DNA from: Entomortierella parvispora
Lineage: Eukaryota > Mortierellomycota > Mortierellomycetes > Mortierellales > Mortierellaceae
Length of the DNA stretch: 64,000 nt
Assembly: GCA_963573315.1 (NCBI GenBank)
Contig: OY752149.1
Location: 310,001-374,000 of the forward strand
Direction of reading: 5' to 3'
This document shows positions 46,689-58,982 of this stretch, in pieces; position 1 is the first letter of the stretch; the number at the start of each line of letters is the position of its first letter. The translations under genes and the position numbers were made by a program. The notes below the pieces were generated by a model. The model did not search any database. It saw only the letters and a program-made list of their open reading frames with translations, and was not told where the DNA came from.

Positions 46689-49600
46689 ATGTCCTGGCTC
46701 TCCAAAAATGTCGGCAGTCTGGGCAACCTTGCCAGCAGGATTGCAGCCGGTAACCCAAAACCTGTTTCCATTCCGACTGGGCCTTTCTTCCCTTCCCCTC
46801 CTTCCTCCTTTTGACACGTTGCATGGTCGTTGTTTTCTCACGAATTATTTCTTTTTTCGTCCCTTTCTTTCTTTGTTGTATTCATGCTCACTAAACAAAT
46901 ATTTGCCCTTACCCTCCCCACACACCCACCCGGTTTTACATAGAAACAAATGGCGACCCTCAACAGAGCACCAACGAGGCCATCCAACAACTGAACCAGC
47001 AGGTAACATGTTGAACACGCCTCTATGGCCATCTTTTCTTCTCCAAAGCCTCCCGTCGGTATTCACCTTTTTTCTTTCTCTATCCTCCTCTTCTGTATTA
47101 GCTCCAAGATACTCGCGAAGAGCTGCTAGAGAAGCATCAGGAATGGGAACGCGCCAGACACAATTACGAAACTCGGTTAAAGACCCTCACGGACCAAAAC
47201 GCAACCGCTCAAAAAGTCGAGCAACTCGAGCAGAAACTCCACAAGGCCGCAGAGTTGCTCCGGAGCCTCAGCCAAGACAAACAATCCCTGACCGCCAAAG
47301 TCAACACACTTGAAGCCGAGAAGGGACAGGCTGAGGAAGCCCTCGCGAGCGCATCCGACGGTCAGAGTCTAGCCAGTCAACATTTACAGGACCAGCTTCA
47401 GTCTTTAACCAGGGCCCGTCAGGAGGACGAGGAGCAGATTCAAAACCTGGAAAGGGCTCGGAAAGAGGAACATGCCATCATTCACAAGCTGGAACTCGCA
47501 CGAAAGGAGGATCAGGATCAGATTAAAGCCCTGGAGCAATCTCGAAAGCAGGAACAGGACCAGATCAAAGCCCTAGAGCAATCTCGAAAGCAGGAACAGG
47601 ACCAGATCAAAGCCCTAGAGCAATCTCGAAAGCAAGAACAGGAGAAACACGCCCTCCTTGTCCAGGAACTGCAGTCACAACTGTCAAAGTCCCAGTCGAG
47701 CTCCAAGGATCTGGAAACGCAACTGGGTGAAAAGGCAGGCGACAGCGACAGTGAAAAGCAGGAACTTCTTGCTAGAATCCAGGCGCTGGAGACTGAAAAA
47801 AAAGAGGTCCTGGAGACTGCCAAGAACCAATCGAGCGATGAAGGCATCAGGGACCAGATCCGTGCCTTGGAAAAGGCTCGCAAGGAGGAGCAGGAACAGA
47901 ACGCTCTTCTTGTCAAAAAGCTCAAGGCCCAGTTGACGGAAGCTTCGGCAAAGTCCAAGGATCTGACCACGAAACTGGAGCAACAGGCGGTCGAGAGGCG
48001 GGAAGAAGGCGACAAACACCAGACTCTGTTAGAAAAGATCAAAGCTTTGGAGACGGAAAAGAAGGACCTCACTGAATCGTCCAAGCAGGCATTGGAGCAG
48101 ATCCGTAAGGAATCTCTGGGTCAGAGCACTGCTCAGGTTCAGAAACTAGAGTCGCAATTGGCCCAGGCTTTGTCTCGATCATTGGAATTGGAAACCAAGC
48201 TGGAAGCTTTGGAAGAGTCCAAGGAATTTAACGACAATACGTCCAAGGACCAGGAAGATCTTCAGGCAAAGTTCAATGCTTTACAGCTCGCCTCTGATGA
48301 AGCCCAAAAGACACTCTCTCAGCGACTCGAGACCGAAGCCCGAGCCATGCAGGCTGCACAGGACGACCTGACCAAAGAATTGAACACGCTGAAGCAAAAG
48401 TTTGAAGAGGAGCAGGCATCGGCAGAGAAGGAGCGCAAGGAGCGGGAGATTGTGGTTCAGGACCTGCAGAGGGCTGTAGCAACGGGAGAGCAAATCTTGA
48501 ACACGGTCAAGGAGGATTTGCGAAAGACCACAGACGAGCGTAATCACTTTCAACAGCAACACAAGACCATTCTGGACCGCGTTTCCAACATGAAGTCCAC
48601 CATTGGATCAAAGCTTCAAGCCGACTTGGTAAAAAAAAAAAAAAAAAAGAAAGAAAGGAATGCAGAAACGATGCAATGTTTCATCGCAAGCAACGATACT
48701 AATACGGGCAACTCTACGTGTTTTAAAATATTTTAGGATAATATCAATACGCTCCGACAGCAAATTGAGCAACTGACGGCGCAGAACAACGAGTACAGAA
48801 ACACGATGAAGCAGTTGGAGGAGGAGCTCATTGCCTCGCACGACCATTACGAAAAGACTTCTCGAGAGTTGGAGCATCTTCGTCGACGATTTGTGGATGT
48901 TCAAGAAGATGCGTTTGCAGAGACGGCCGAGAAGGAGAGTTTGATCCAGGAGTTACAATCCCGATTGCAACGCGAGGAGCGCGAGCGTGAGGATTGGGAG
49001 ACTATGGCTTCGGAGCAAAGGGCGAGCAAGGATCAAGCCGTGATGAACATGCGATCGATGGAAAGGGAGCGTGATGCTGCTAGGGCCGAGAAGGATTCTT
49101 TGCGTCATGAGCTGGATCGTGAAGTCGAGAACCTGAACAATTTGCAGCAGGTCCTTGAAGAGTTCCAGTCTGCCAAGGAATCAGAGATTCAATTTGCGGT
49201 CGAGGGCTTGCAGCGTCAGCTCAATACCACCAGTACTTCTTTGCGAGAATTCCAGAGTCGTGCTCAGGCTGCAGAGGTATTTTTTTTTTATAGTTTTACT
49301 GAAGTTGCAAGGTCGTTCGATTGTAGTACTAATATGAGTCTTTTGGCATTTTTTTAGGAGCAACTACACACTCTGACCATGGATGTAGAGAGGGCGCGTC
49401 AACTTGAAAGGGAGGTGAAGGATAAGAACCAGACGATAGGAAAGCTCCGTCATGATGCCGTGATCCAACAAGGGCATTTGACCGAGGCCATGCGACGATT
49501 GAGAGAGGAGAACAGCCAGAACAGTGTCGACATGTACGGAAGGAAAAAAAAAATATCCTCGTTATTGTTTTTTGATCATGTTCAATTCTTAAAAGCTTGC

Positions 49601-50101
49601 GACTGACCCACAACTTTTGTACATCCTGTTTCATTAGCCCACTCATTTCAAACTTATTTATCAGCTTCTTGAACATACCCCGGGGCGACCAGAAGCGATT
49701 CGAGATCCTGCAGCTGATTTCAGGAGTGCTCAAATTCACAGATGAACAGCGTGAGCAGGCAGGATTGATTCGAAAGGGCAGCAGTGCCTTGGGAGCCATG
49801 ACGCCTACCACCTCTGGATCTCGGTCACCTTCTATGGAGCAAATGCGACAGCAGGAGCCAAGAGAGGTAAAACGAGGAATGGTGGTCTTTTTGTTTTGCC
49901 CGGACTGGTTATTTTTTTTGCTTGCAGTCGAAACTGACCCCACTCAATTTTTTTTCCTCTCCCTCAAAACAGAGTTTCATTGATATGTGGGCATCATTCT
50001 TGATCCGGGAGAGCAATGCCAACAACAATAACAATGGAAGCAACGGCAACAACAACAACAAGAACAGCAGCAACGGGGGCAACCCGAGGAGTCCATCGTA
50101 A
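46689..50101 (+). CDS. RUD3: Golgin with C-terminal GRAB domain (Rud3-like)
   Basis: Golgi coiled-coil tether recruited by Arf1 through its GRAB domain. Exons 46689-46749, 46944-47002, 47102-48628, 48737-49276, 49358-49533, 49638-49866 and 49973-50101 give 906 aa. Seen: N-terminal amphipathic start MSWLSKNVGSLGNLASRIA as in GMAP-210/golgin N-termini, then about 730 residues of continuous coiled coil rich in E/K/Q/L, and the GRAB domain (about 787-835) with ISNLFISFLNIPRGD, KRFEILQLISGVL and TDEQREQAGL. A tail FIDMWASFLIRES is followed by Asn-rich low complexity. Three perfect 14-residue repeats sit in the coiled coil. Confidence 0.9.
47529..47646 (+). repeat. 42-bp tandem repeats in the RUD3 coiled coil
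   Basis: Nearly identical 42-nt units encode ALEQSRKQEQDQIK two full times plus most of a third, differing at about two bases. Fourteen residues are two heptads, so each unit extends the coiled coil without breaking its phase. Confidence 0.9.
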
Positions 50102-50781
50102 AGAGCAAAAAAAAAAATCTAAAAGCTAAAAAATAAAAACGTCTGTAGACCAAGTCCTTGTGTCTGCAGCGTGGACGAGTATTGCTATGAAGTGCAACGG
50201 ACCGGGCAACAGGAAGAAGAGGAAGAGGGAGGCAAGTTCAGTACCGTTTAGATCTTGGATGTAGGACTGTGCGGGCTGCACAGATTTTGACACGTTGGTG
50301 GTTCTGCTGGATTTACGAGTACAGACTTTACGGATTTACAGGTATTTGATCTCTGCTGCTGTTTTAGTACGGGACAACTGGCCGTGCTGCATTGGATTGT
50401 TCACCCATTAATGGGTTGAGACAGGTCAGTTGTTCACCAACTACAAAGGCACTAGGCAGCCAGTGCTAACTGAATGCTGCTTCCGTACATGTGCAATTGA
50501 TAGAAATACTGAAGGACTGAAGGATCAAAAAGTAATCCCTCCCCTACGATCCTTTTTTTTTTTTGTGGTCGCCCTTCCCTTTCTCTGTCCTGAGATTATT
50601 TTTTTCTGGTTGTCCCTCCCTCCTGTTTCCTTACACCGTTTTTTTCTTCTTATGTTTGTCCCTTTGATCTTTTTTTTTATGGTTGTTCCTCCCTCCTGTT
50701 TCCTTCCACCATCTTTTTTTTTCTTTTTTCTTATGTTCGTCCCTTTCAATACCCCCATCTCTGAACGTCGACCTTGTTTGA
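50102..50781. other. RUD3 3' flank and upstream region of the Cys-rich gene
   Basis: About 680 nt with no gene. The 50545-50740 part is built of T runs alternating with CCCTCC and GTCCCT, with a near-repeat of GGTTGTYCCTCCCTCCTG (near 50608 and 50681) and TTCTTATGTTYGTCCCTTT (near 50647 and 50727). Confidence 0.4.
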
Positions 50782-50789
50782 TATATAAA
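50782..50789 (+). promoter_or_regulatory. TATA box (TATATAAA) of the Cys-rich protein gene
   Basis: TATATAAA 254 nt upstream of the ATG at 51043. A probable 5'-UTR intron runs from 50941 (GTAAGT) to 51014 or 51027 (TAG), so the spliced leader would be about 150 nt. Confidence 0.5.
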
Positions 50790-51042
50790 GAGAGGTCCAT
50801 CCTTCTATCCAGAATTCCGCACCATACCTGATCCTGTCTCACTGCACTGAACTCACACCACCATTTCCTTCACCCACTCGGAGCGTTTTCAGTCGTGTTT
50901 GTCTACCAGTCATAAACAATCACATAATATTCATTTCACTGTAAGTCATATGAACTCCCCCATGTTAATGCAAAACGTGAAGACAATAATAGCTGACCAA
51001 CTAATATCTAATAGATGTTGCCAATAGACCGTGATATCCATC

Positions 51043-51228
51043 ATGCTCTTGCGCTGTTTGTTGTTGGTTCCTTTGGTCATATTCGCTGCGGCAGAAGGAG
51101 ATGCCTGCAATAAGGTCGAAGGAACCTGTGGACCGGCTCAGAAAAAAGCCTGTTGCGATTGTCATGATTTATCGCAAAGCAGATATCTGTGTAATCGAGG
51201 CAGGCAAACCTGTATGTGGTTCAGGTAG
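51043..51228 (+). CDS. Small secreted cysteine-rich protein
   Basis: 61 aa. Signal peptide MLLRCLLLVPLVIFAAAEG followed by about 42 residues with seven cysteines (DAC, GTC, ACCDC, YLC, QTC). I do not recognise the family; size and composition fit a small secreted protein such as a candidate effector or antimicrobial peptide. A TATA box and a leader intron support a real transcript. The odd number of cysteines and a second Cys-rich open frame overlapping the 3' end (to 51307, four more cysteines after the end of this frame) raise the possibility that the present stop results from a frameshift or a missed splice. Confidence 0.55.
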   Translation: MLLRCLLLVPLVIFAAAEGDACNKVEGTCGPAQKKACCDCHDLSQSRYLCNRGRQTCMWFR

Positions 51229-52095
51229 TTATATCCCGTGCAGCCAACAGCAGACATCTGGCTGTGCTGACCTCCTTAAATGCACATGGTATAAAAGACT
51301 GCCTTAAATATGGCACAGATAGTGGAGCTACAGACTTTACCATGTGTATTATCAAAAGAACTTAAGGCGTTGATGTGCTCGCTGTTTGACCTACTCTTTA
51401 ACACCATTAAATACTCGGTGCTCAGTTATTCGGGATATAAGTAGGCTGTGCATTGACTTTCTCTGGTACAGGTTGGTCTGGTGTGGTAACCATCTTTCAC
51501 AGTTTTGGCACTAAAGATTCAAATATCAAAGGCGACTCTCGCAACTACACAGCCAGTGGTGATGATTTGGTCTTCCAGCTCTTTGCCGTAACCGACCATT
51601 GAGGGGACTGTTCGTTGTGGTGATCGGGTTTTCAAGCTGAAGCGTCCTTTTGCTTGTTATTTGCTGTTGGCTCGTGTGTAGAAGAGGGATTGTCTACCAC
51701 GAACGATAGGAAATGGTCGTGGCGCAACTGCAAAAAGATCGGGGATTACTTTGCTTGGCTTGGCGTGGCGATCCGCAGTTTCACCAATCCTCAAAGAGCC
51801 CTCCTCACCCCCCGCGCAAACATGAAAAAAGAAAATTCGTAAACCCAGTTGCTGCGTGCCAGAGGGCTCTTCTCGCGCGCGCGCGCGCCATTGGCAAACA
51901 ATTGAGCTGTGGGCAAAAATGCAGTAAACTCAATTCATGGGGATGAACAGAAGAGTAGGCAGACAATCCATAAGAAGGGCTAGGTCAAAACTCGGTTTCC
52001 TTTTCTTTCTTTCTTCTTCCCTCACCACTTTTTCTCTCAACAACGCAAATCAAGCACCACAAAAAAAAAGGAAACAACCAAGAAACAACCAAAAG
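51229..52095. promoter_or_regulatory. Region upstream of the GNAT gene
   Basis: About 870 nt with no supported gene beyond the possible Cys-rich 3' extension (to 51307). Includes an uninterrupted CG run at 51873-51887 and a pyrimidine-rich leader before 52096. Confidence 0.35.
51873..51887. repeat. (CG)7 run
   Basis: Fifteen nt of alternating C and G, a sequence able to adopt Z-DNA. Rare in this otherwise moderate-GC window. Confidence 0.9.
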
Positions 52096-54193
52096 ATGAC
52101 TTCCATGCACTTTCAAACCAACAGCCGCCAGACCATCGATCTGGGAGATGGCAAGACCATGCGATGGTCCACAGCCGCGGACACTGACAATCTGGCCAAG
52201 CTCTTGAGCGAGTCGTTCAGGGTAAGAAGAGAGGAAGGCTGAGTGATCCTTACGTTCTTTATTGTCCTCAATCCTTCTTGCACTGACTAAAATTCTCTTG
52301 GAACAACTCTTCATTTCCATGATAGTGGATGCCAGCTGGAGACCCAATGCCTCCCCTGGATATCCCAGGCCCGAATGCCTTCTTTGAGTCGGCCACTGTA
52401 AGGTTTTTTCCTCTTTTTTCGCGTTTTTCAATCAGAAATGAACACCCCTCTTCCGCCCCCTCCCATGACTGACAATGCAGGTACATCCTTCTTTCTTTCT
52501 TTCTTTCCTTCTTTGCAGCGCCTAATGATGAGTGGCAAGAGCTCGGCCATGAGTGAGCACGACTTTGCGTTGGTGGAAGACAAGACTCGTTTGGGACAGG
52601 AAGGACTGAATCCCATTGTGGCCTGTGTGGCCTTGCACCGTTTCAAGGGCTACTATGGGTCTGTGGACATGTACTTTGGCAAGCCCGAGTTGATCGCCAC
52701 CGATCCTGTAAGTTGGAATTTCCTAAATCTCATGTGTCTCCCTCAATGGATGCCAACGCACAATGAAAGAAATTCTAACCAACACTTGCCTCCACCAAAT
52801 ACTTTTCTAGGCCTATCGTAACCAAGGATTGATCCGAAAACTACTCGTCGAGATGATCCATCCCGAATCTGAGGCCCGTGGCGACGCCTTGCAGGTGATC
52901 CCCGGAATTCCTTATTTCTACCGTCAATTCGGGTACGAATACAGCCTTTGTTCCTACACTGCCTTCACGGTCGAGTCCACCTCCTTGAAGAAACTCGATC
53001 CCAGCAACAGCAACAACAACAACAAGGAAAAAGTCGAACCTTTTACCTTGCGTCGAGCTACCCAGTCCGACATTCCTCTGCTGATGCGCCTCTCTACTCC
53101 CGCGAACCGTCACGCGAACGCGACGATCGGTCAACATTATACCCAAGAGTACTGGCAGTACACGGTCCATGATGTTCTCGAGCTCAAGACCCATCGTTTC
53201 GATGCCGATCGTGAAACGAGTATCATTGTCGACACGGAGACAGGAGCCGAGATTGGATTCACGGTCATGTCGACCCGTTTCTTGGGTCCCACTTTATTGG
53301 CCATGGGCTTGGAAGAAGGTCAGGAGTATGGAGAGGAATTGACCCATTCGGTCTTGAGACAATTGGTACAATGGTCCAAGGATAGATTGGAGGAAGACGC
53401 AAGGAACTCTGCAGAGGCCATGAAGGTCTTGGAGGCTCAGAAGGAGGAGGAGGAGGAGAAGGAGAAGGATGGGGAGACCGAGTCCGCAGTCGTCCAAGAA
53501 CTCGCCGAGGCGGTGGCTGCCACCGAGATCAAGGAAAAGGACGAGGAAAAGAAGGAAGCTGATGCATCTCCTTCAGTCCCCGAGACGGCTCCCACTCCCG
53601 CAACAGACACCGAGTCCGAGGCCGCAAAAGAAACCCCTTTCCCCCTCGAGCTCGCTCTCCACCATCAACACCCTCTGATCCTCCAGCTCGGCCCCACGGC
53701 CGCCACTCGACCTACCAAGCTCCAGAACCCCGGCATGCGTCTCTACACCCGTATCGCCTCCTATCCTCAGTTCCTCCTCTCTATCGCTTCCGAGCTCGAA
53801 TCCCGCCTGGCCCAATCCGAGAAATTCGCCGATCTGACTGGTCTCGTCCGCCTGGATTTCTTCCGCGCCGCCGAATCAAAAAAGGACGGTGCTCGAGGAC
53901 TGGAGCTAGTCTTTGAGAACGGTCGTTTGACCTCGGCCCAGGATTGGGTCCGCCCTGGTCCAGAAGGTGGATTGGAAGAGAGGAGGCAATGGAAGGTATC
54001 AGGACAGATGCCTCGGATCTTCTTTGCCAGTTTACCTCCTTTGGTTTTTTCAAGTCTCGTCACAGGCCATCAGGACTTTGACGATTTGTACATGATGTAT
54101 GGAGATGTGCAACTCAGGAACGAGGAGAGTCGAGAACTGCTCAAGGTCTTGTTCCCCAAGAGCGAGCATCACTTTGATCTCTTTTGCTGGTAG
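52096..54193 (+). CDS. GNAT acetyltransferase with Eis-like architecture
   Basis: Exons 52096-52221, 52326-52397, 52519-52707 and 52811-54193 give 589 aa. The N-terminal GNAT domain contains the acetyl-CoA motif AYRNQGLIRKLL (about 130-141), VIPGIPYFYRQFGYEY and a preceding VACVALHRFKGYYGSVDMYF. A second domain begins FTLRRATQSDIPLLMRL, as in the tandem-GNAT fold of bacterial Eis, and the C-terminal third (LVRLDFFRAA...LELVFENGRL) resembles an SCP2-like module, the third Eis domain. A Glu/Lys-rich insertion (about 336-405) interrupts domain two. Substrate unknown; Eis proteins acetylate amines, including aminoglycosides in mycobacteria. Assignment of the three-domain layout is by eye. Confidence 0.78.
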
Positions 54194-54367
54194 ACCAAAA
54201 GTTTTGGTGTGTATCCTTCCCTGATACCTCTCACCCACCCACCGACCACCAGAGCGTGGAACCTTGCCTTTTGTTTCTGAAAAGATCCAAAAGGTTGTAA
54301 ATAGAATAAAACTGTACACTATTATTTTTTTTTATACATTTGTCCATCTGTGGCGAGAAAAAACAAG

Positions 54368-57300
54368 TTACAACTCCAAATGTTCAATGGACATGCCCAT
54401 GGGACAAGCTTCCTCCACTAGACTCTGTCCCCGGATATCAAAGTCGGGTATAGACGAAGGGGACGGCAGGATCGGGGGTTCTCCATGATGAAACGAATGA
54501 TCCACCTCGAACGGATTCACGACCGTAGAGAACAAGGGTGAAGCCGGCTGGGGGGCCATGGCCGACGCACGAGAATGATACAGGGACCAAACCAAGAACA
54601 CGATCGAGAATGAGATCACTGCAATTACAATCTTGTACTGTCGGAACAACCGAATCGACCGCTGCTCCAGCTCAATCTCGTACTTGAGCCGGTTTAACTG
54701 AGAGTATTTTTTTGTTGTTTGAATAGGGAAGAAGAATAGAAGCGGGTTAGAATAAAACAAGAAGAAGAAGAAAAGAGAATACAATCCATCGGTTGAATAG
54801 GTGAGCCCTTTCTTACATTATCCTTGGCAGCAAACATGATCCGTGTGCAAATTACAATCCTGTCGTTCACATCCTTCAGTTTCCACTCCACTGTTTCTGC
54901 AAGCGTCCGTCCTGTGGCCATGGACGGTCGTAACGCGAGTTGGATTTCTTGGCTGTCGATAGCCCTAATCATGTCTGTCATTAATTTCTAAGGAAAAGAA
55001 TGGAAATCAAACAAGAGCAATACGTTTAGTCTGTGGTTCAAAGGTTTGGAAAGTAATCGTCAATTTGCAATTGTTCTCTCTCTCTTTTTTTTTTTACCTT
55101 TGCTCTTTCATTCAAATGATCCAGGGAATCCAGACACGTTTCAGTTTCCTTAATTGTCGTTTGGATGCTTTCTCGTACGCTGCGCAAGTTTTCTTCCTGT
55201 AGTGCAATCCGAAGGTCCACAATTTCTAGCAGCGTATCAATCTCCCTGGAGTAATCAAACAGGAGATTCAATGAGTATAGAGCCCGACCAATCACGAGAA
55301 TGAACACTACCCCCCTCCCACCCCACCTCCCTGCCATCGCACTTACTCATTAGTGTCGTCAAGATCATCATAACGACCCTTTTCCATTTTCATAAGCTGA
55401 TCGAAAATCGATCCCTCCTTCTGGACTCGTTCACAATCGGTCTTTTTCTCGTCACAGTCTATTGAGAATAAAGGGCAGATCCAATCAGTATCATGCTGAA
55501 CTGCCAAAGCGAGAAAAAGAGGCGATCCTGTTGAATGGTCTATACCTCCATGTCCCATGCGACTGATCGCAAGTCGATTCAAGAATTCGTTCTTGAGCTT
55601 TGCATGCGGTGACTCGAGCCTCATGCAGTTGGTACCGTCGCCATTCACAATCGAAAAAACTGCCGTGTCCGCTATATATATATATATATATAAAAACATT
55701 CAAGAGTAAGAAACACTGCGGACCAAAATATCAAATTCCAAAAATTCCAACGGTCAAATCCAGCAACTCACGGTTTTCGTTCTGGATCGTGATCACGGCC
55801 GACGCGTCAAATCGCTCGTATTCAAACTCATTCACAATCTCGTTCAAAAACAGCTGGGGTCCATAGGTCGTCTGATACACCTCTTGCCGATGCTTCTGCT
55901 CCTCCTTGTTCCATCGCTGTTCCTCCTCCAATCGTCGGCGTTCTATTTCCACACGCTGCTGTTCCTTGCTACCGGTCCAGGATCTTTTTCGGTGGTGGTG
56001 CTGCAATACCGGCCGTTGAGGAATAAAGGCCGTCGGCCGACCCGCAATCGCCTTTGGACTGGCTAAATCTCCACTGTAAGTACTGTTGCCATTGTAAAAG
56101 TAGCCTCCTGAGCTTAGAGGGCCGTTGAAGCTCGCGTTCTTTGTCCCTGTACGACGCAAGCCCCCCTTTTCCAATGCTACCAGTAGAGGATCCAGTTTGT
56201 TGGAGGACCGATCAGGAACGCCAATGATGCTCTTCACCAACGCGTTGTTCAGAGTTCCTTCGGGGTTGTACCGTTGCTCCAGATATCCTGTACTTCGCTT
56301 ATGGGGACTATTTTGAGGTCTCGTGGACATTCCATGATGTGGACTAGCAGTATCCCACGCAACGGCCGACCGTAGGATACCCCCCACTCCTTCCTCTGAG
56401 GCGCTTTGGGAACCTGGATCCTCTCGAGCGGCTGTGATCCGAGAGATTTCACCCGGGGCCCCGGTTTTGGTAGCAAATTGACTCAAGGTCGTTGTCATTG
56501 GTTCTGAAACGCCATGCAATCCTTGATCGCCTGGTTGTTGTTGACTTGCATTCCAGAGCGATCCATACTTCATACTTTTCTCCCGTTCCTCTCGTAAGGT
56601 CTTGGCCTTGGCCACCAGTCCTCGATAGGTGATGTAGGTGTCCCGAAAGTATTGTGTACAAAGTGGATTCAGCCCCATGGGTAGTCTCCTGTATTCGACA
56701 TGGTCTCCCACCACCCGAAAGATGTAATAGCCCTGGAGGTTTGAATTTTGGTGCGATTGGAATAAAAACGTCTTTGATCCAAAGGCAGCTATCGCAGCCT
56801 TGTTGCTCGTGCGGCTGTATTGTTGTAGCTGTTGTTGTTGTTGTTGTTGTTGTTGTAGGTGGTGGTGAAGTAGCAATTGATGTTGTAGTTTGGCATGGTT
56901 CAGAGATCCGTAATATTGAGAAGTAGGTGCAGTCGACATGCCTGATCCTGCTGTGCTCGACGGCGTGATATGGGAGACCGAAGGCGACTGAGAGTGGTAG
57001 GGTCCATGAGATTTCGAAGCCGGCGCCAGTGATTTAAATTCATTGACAAAGCTCTCGGGCAAACGCGGCAATTCCGCTACGTACACGTTGGGGTTATCCT
57101 TGTATTCCTGGCGAGCATTTAGTAAAGCTGGAGAGAGGAAGGAGGTAGGTGCCGCTGCATCAGGCATCCACGCTGCCTGCAGTTCTGGTCTGCCTTCTTC
57201 TCCTGTAGACCGACTACGTCGACGTGGGTGGAATGGGTTCATGAACGGGTTTTTATGTCCTCCATTCCGAGATGCTCCTTCTCTCACGGTCAAATTGAGG

Positions 57301-58982
57301 ATGCCGCCACCTCCGGATTTCGGAGCAGATGAATCCTCATCATCTGTCATCGCAGGTCTGAGTACTCCATTAGCTAAGGAGTACGACTTTTTCGTTAGAC
57401 GCCTTCTCCTTTTGCCCATGCGCAGTGCGCTCGTGTGAGACGGTTGGTCGTCGCCTGATAGGAATTCCGGAAAGGTGCTTCTGGTCTGCAATGATTTTGA
57501 ACTCTTATGAGAGGAGCGATGGTCAAGAGTTGAAGAGGGTGAGGCTTGATTGGAAAGCTTGAACAACTCTTTGAATTCCTTGAATCGCAAGGCTGAAGAC
57601 TCTTTGTGGGATTCCATTCCAGTGAAGGTTGGTTCGCTCGACATGATGGACAGCGGGGAGTGCCTAGCAGAGCCGACAAATGGGTGGAGTGGTTGAGGAG
57701 GAAGACTTGAGTCCGAGCTGAATGGCAGTTTGGCTCGGGAGGAAGAGGAAGACTTGATGATCAAGGGCGAAAAGTGCCGATGGGTGATTCCGCCGCTGTT
57801 GAAGATGGTGTCTGGCTCTTTTTCTAAAATAGACGAATAGACAGACATCTCTGTGTGAGTATATGATTGTAGGATTGCTTCCTCTTTTCCTCCTCTGATA
57901 GCGTTTATCAACACGCACACGCATACATGCATGCAGTGGAATCCACCATTCGGACTACCACATGCAAGTCAATAATATGATCCTGTCTCCTCGCGGTGGT
58001 CCACATGCTGTCGGTTCCATATTCATCCAGACTTACCAAAGGCTGCCTCAGAGTCACTCTCGCTGGTGAACGCAACAGGGCCCTCCCTTGGACTCGATCC
58101 CTGTCGATGACGAAGTTTCCTTAGTCGACTCTTGAGTCCCTTCTTGGCCGGCTTGCCTGCACTGACACTCTTGCGCAGGTTGCTGGACTGGAACCACTGA
58201 CCACCACTGTTATGATTAAATTCCGCCAAAGTTCCTCCTTCCTGGCTATTGGCTGCTGCTGTTCCTGTTCCTGTCCCCGCGCCCGTGCCTGAACTTGCTC
58301 CTCCAGGGTCAGCAAACGACGGCCTGCGGGGCGATTGTAAACTGTTCATGCCCCCAAACGGATGATAGGATGCACGTTGCTGTGCTTCTCTCTTTTTGGA
58401 GCTATTGGACCGAACCATGGGTGGACGGCCCCCTGAGGGAGTCCGATAGAGTCCGTATGGAGAACCAAACGAGATCAAGTGCGTACTGCCTCCTGTTGCT
58501 GCTGCTGCAGCTCCGCCAGATATCACATTTGTCCTTGAAGGCGGCGTTACAGAGGAGGAAGAGGAGGGAGCGGAAGGATGTTCGAAGGGTGTCGAGGGTG
58601 TCGAGGGGATCAATGACGGCAGATACGGCAGATAGTTGTTGGTCGCTGCGACCGCGTTCCGGAAGCCGAGCATGTCCGTGTTGAGACTGTCGGCCGAGAG
58701 GGTTCTGGAGGACATGCGGGGCCCCGAAAAGCGTCTATGAGGAGTCGGGGCGGTGGCTATTCTTTGGGGTGGTGTTGGCGAAGAAGGAAAAGAAGAGTCG
58801 AATGCAGTTCCTTGCTGGGCACGAAAGGATTCTGCGCGCGGACTCGATGGAGCGGATGCAGAGGCCGGGGAGGTAGTCGACTTTTTCTGCAAGGATGAAG
58901 ACTTGCGGGGATGATGGAGGTCGCCCAGTGCATCGAGGGTGTCGACGCGTGGGGGCCAGTTGGTAAAGTAGCCAGTGTGCAT
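54368..58982 (-). CDS. Hypothetical large protein with C-terminal transmembrane segment
   Basis: I do not recognise this family. Exons 58982-58037, 57823-55772, 55671-55546, 55458-55347, 55245-55098, 54987-54817 and 54697-54368 give 1294 aa, in frame throughout. Residues 1-540 are Ser/Pro-rich and disordered, with basic patches (KKGLKSRLRKLRHRQ; GKRRRRLTKK). The poly-Gln tract is near 640. A structured part follows with YYIFRVVGDHVEYRRLPMG and YFRDTYITYRGLVAKAK, a charged helix, and after 1000 a folded/coiled-coil part ending in one membrane span (KIVIAVISFSIVFLVWSLYH, about 1207-1226) and an 80-residue tail. This suggests an ER or vacuolar membrane protein with a large cytosolic head. Start ATG chosen as MHTGYFTNWPPRVD. 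Confidence 0.72.
55673..55691. repeat. (AT)n run at an intron 3' end
   Basis: Alternating A/T occupies the polypyrimidine-tract position directly before the acceptor AG of exon 3 of the 1294-aa protein gene. Confidence 0.9.
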
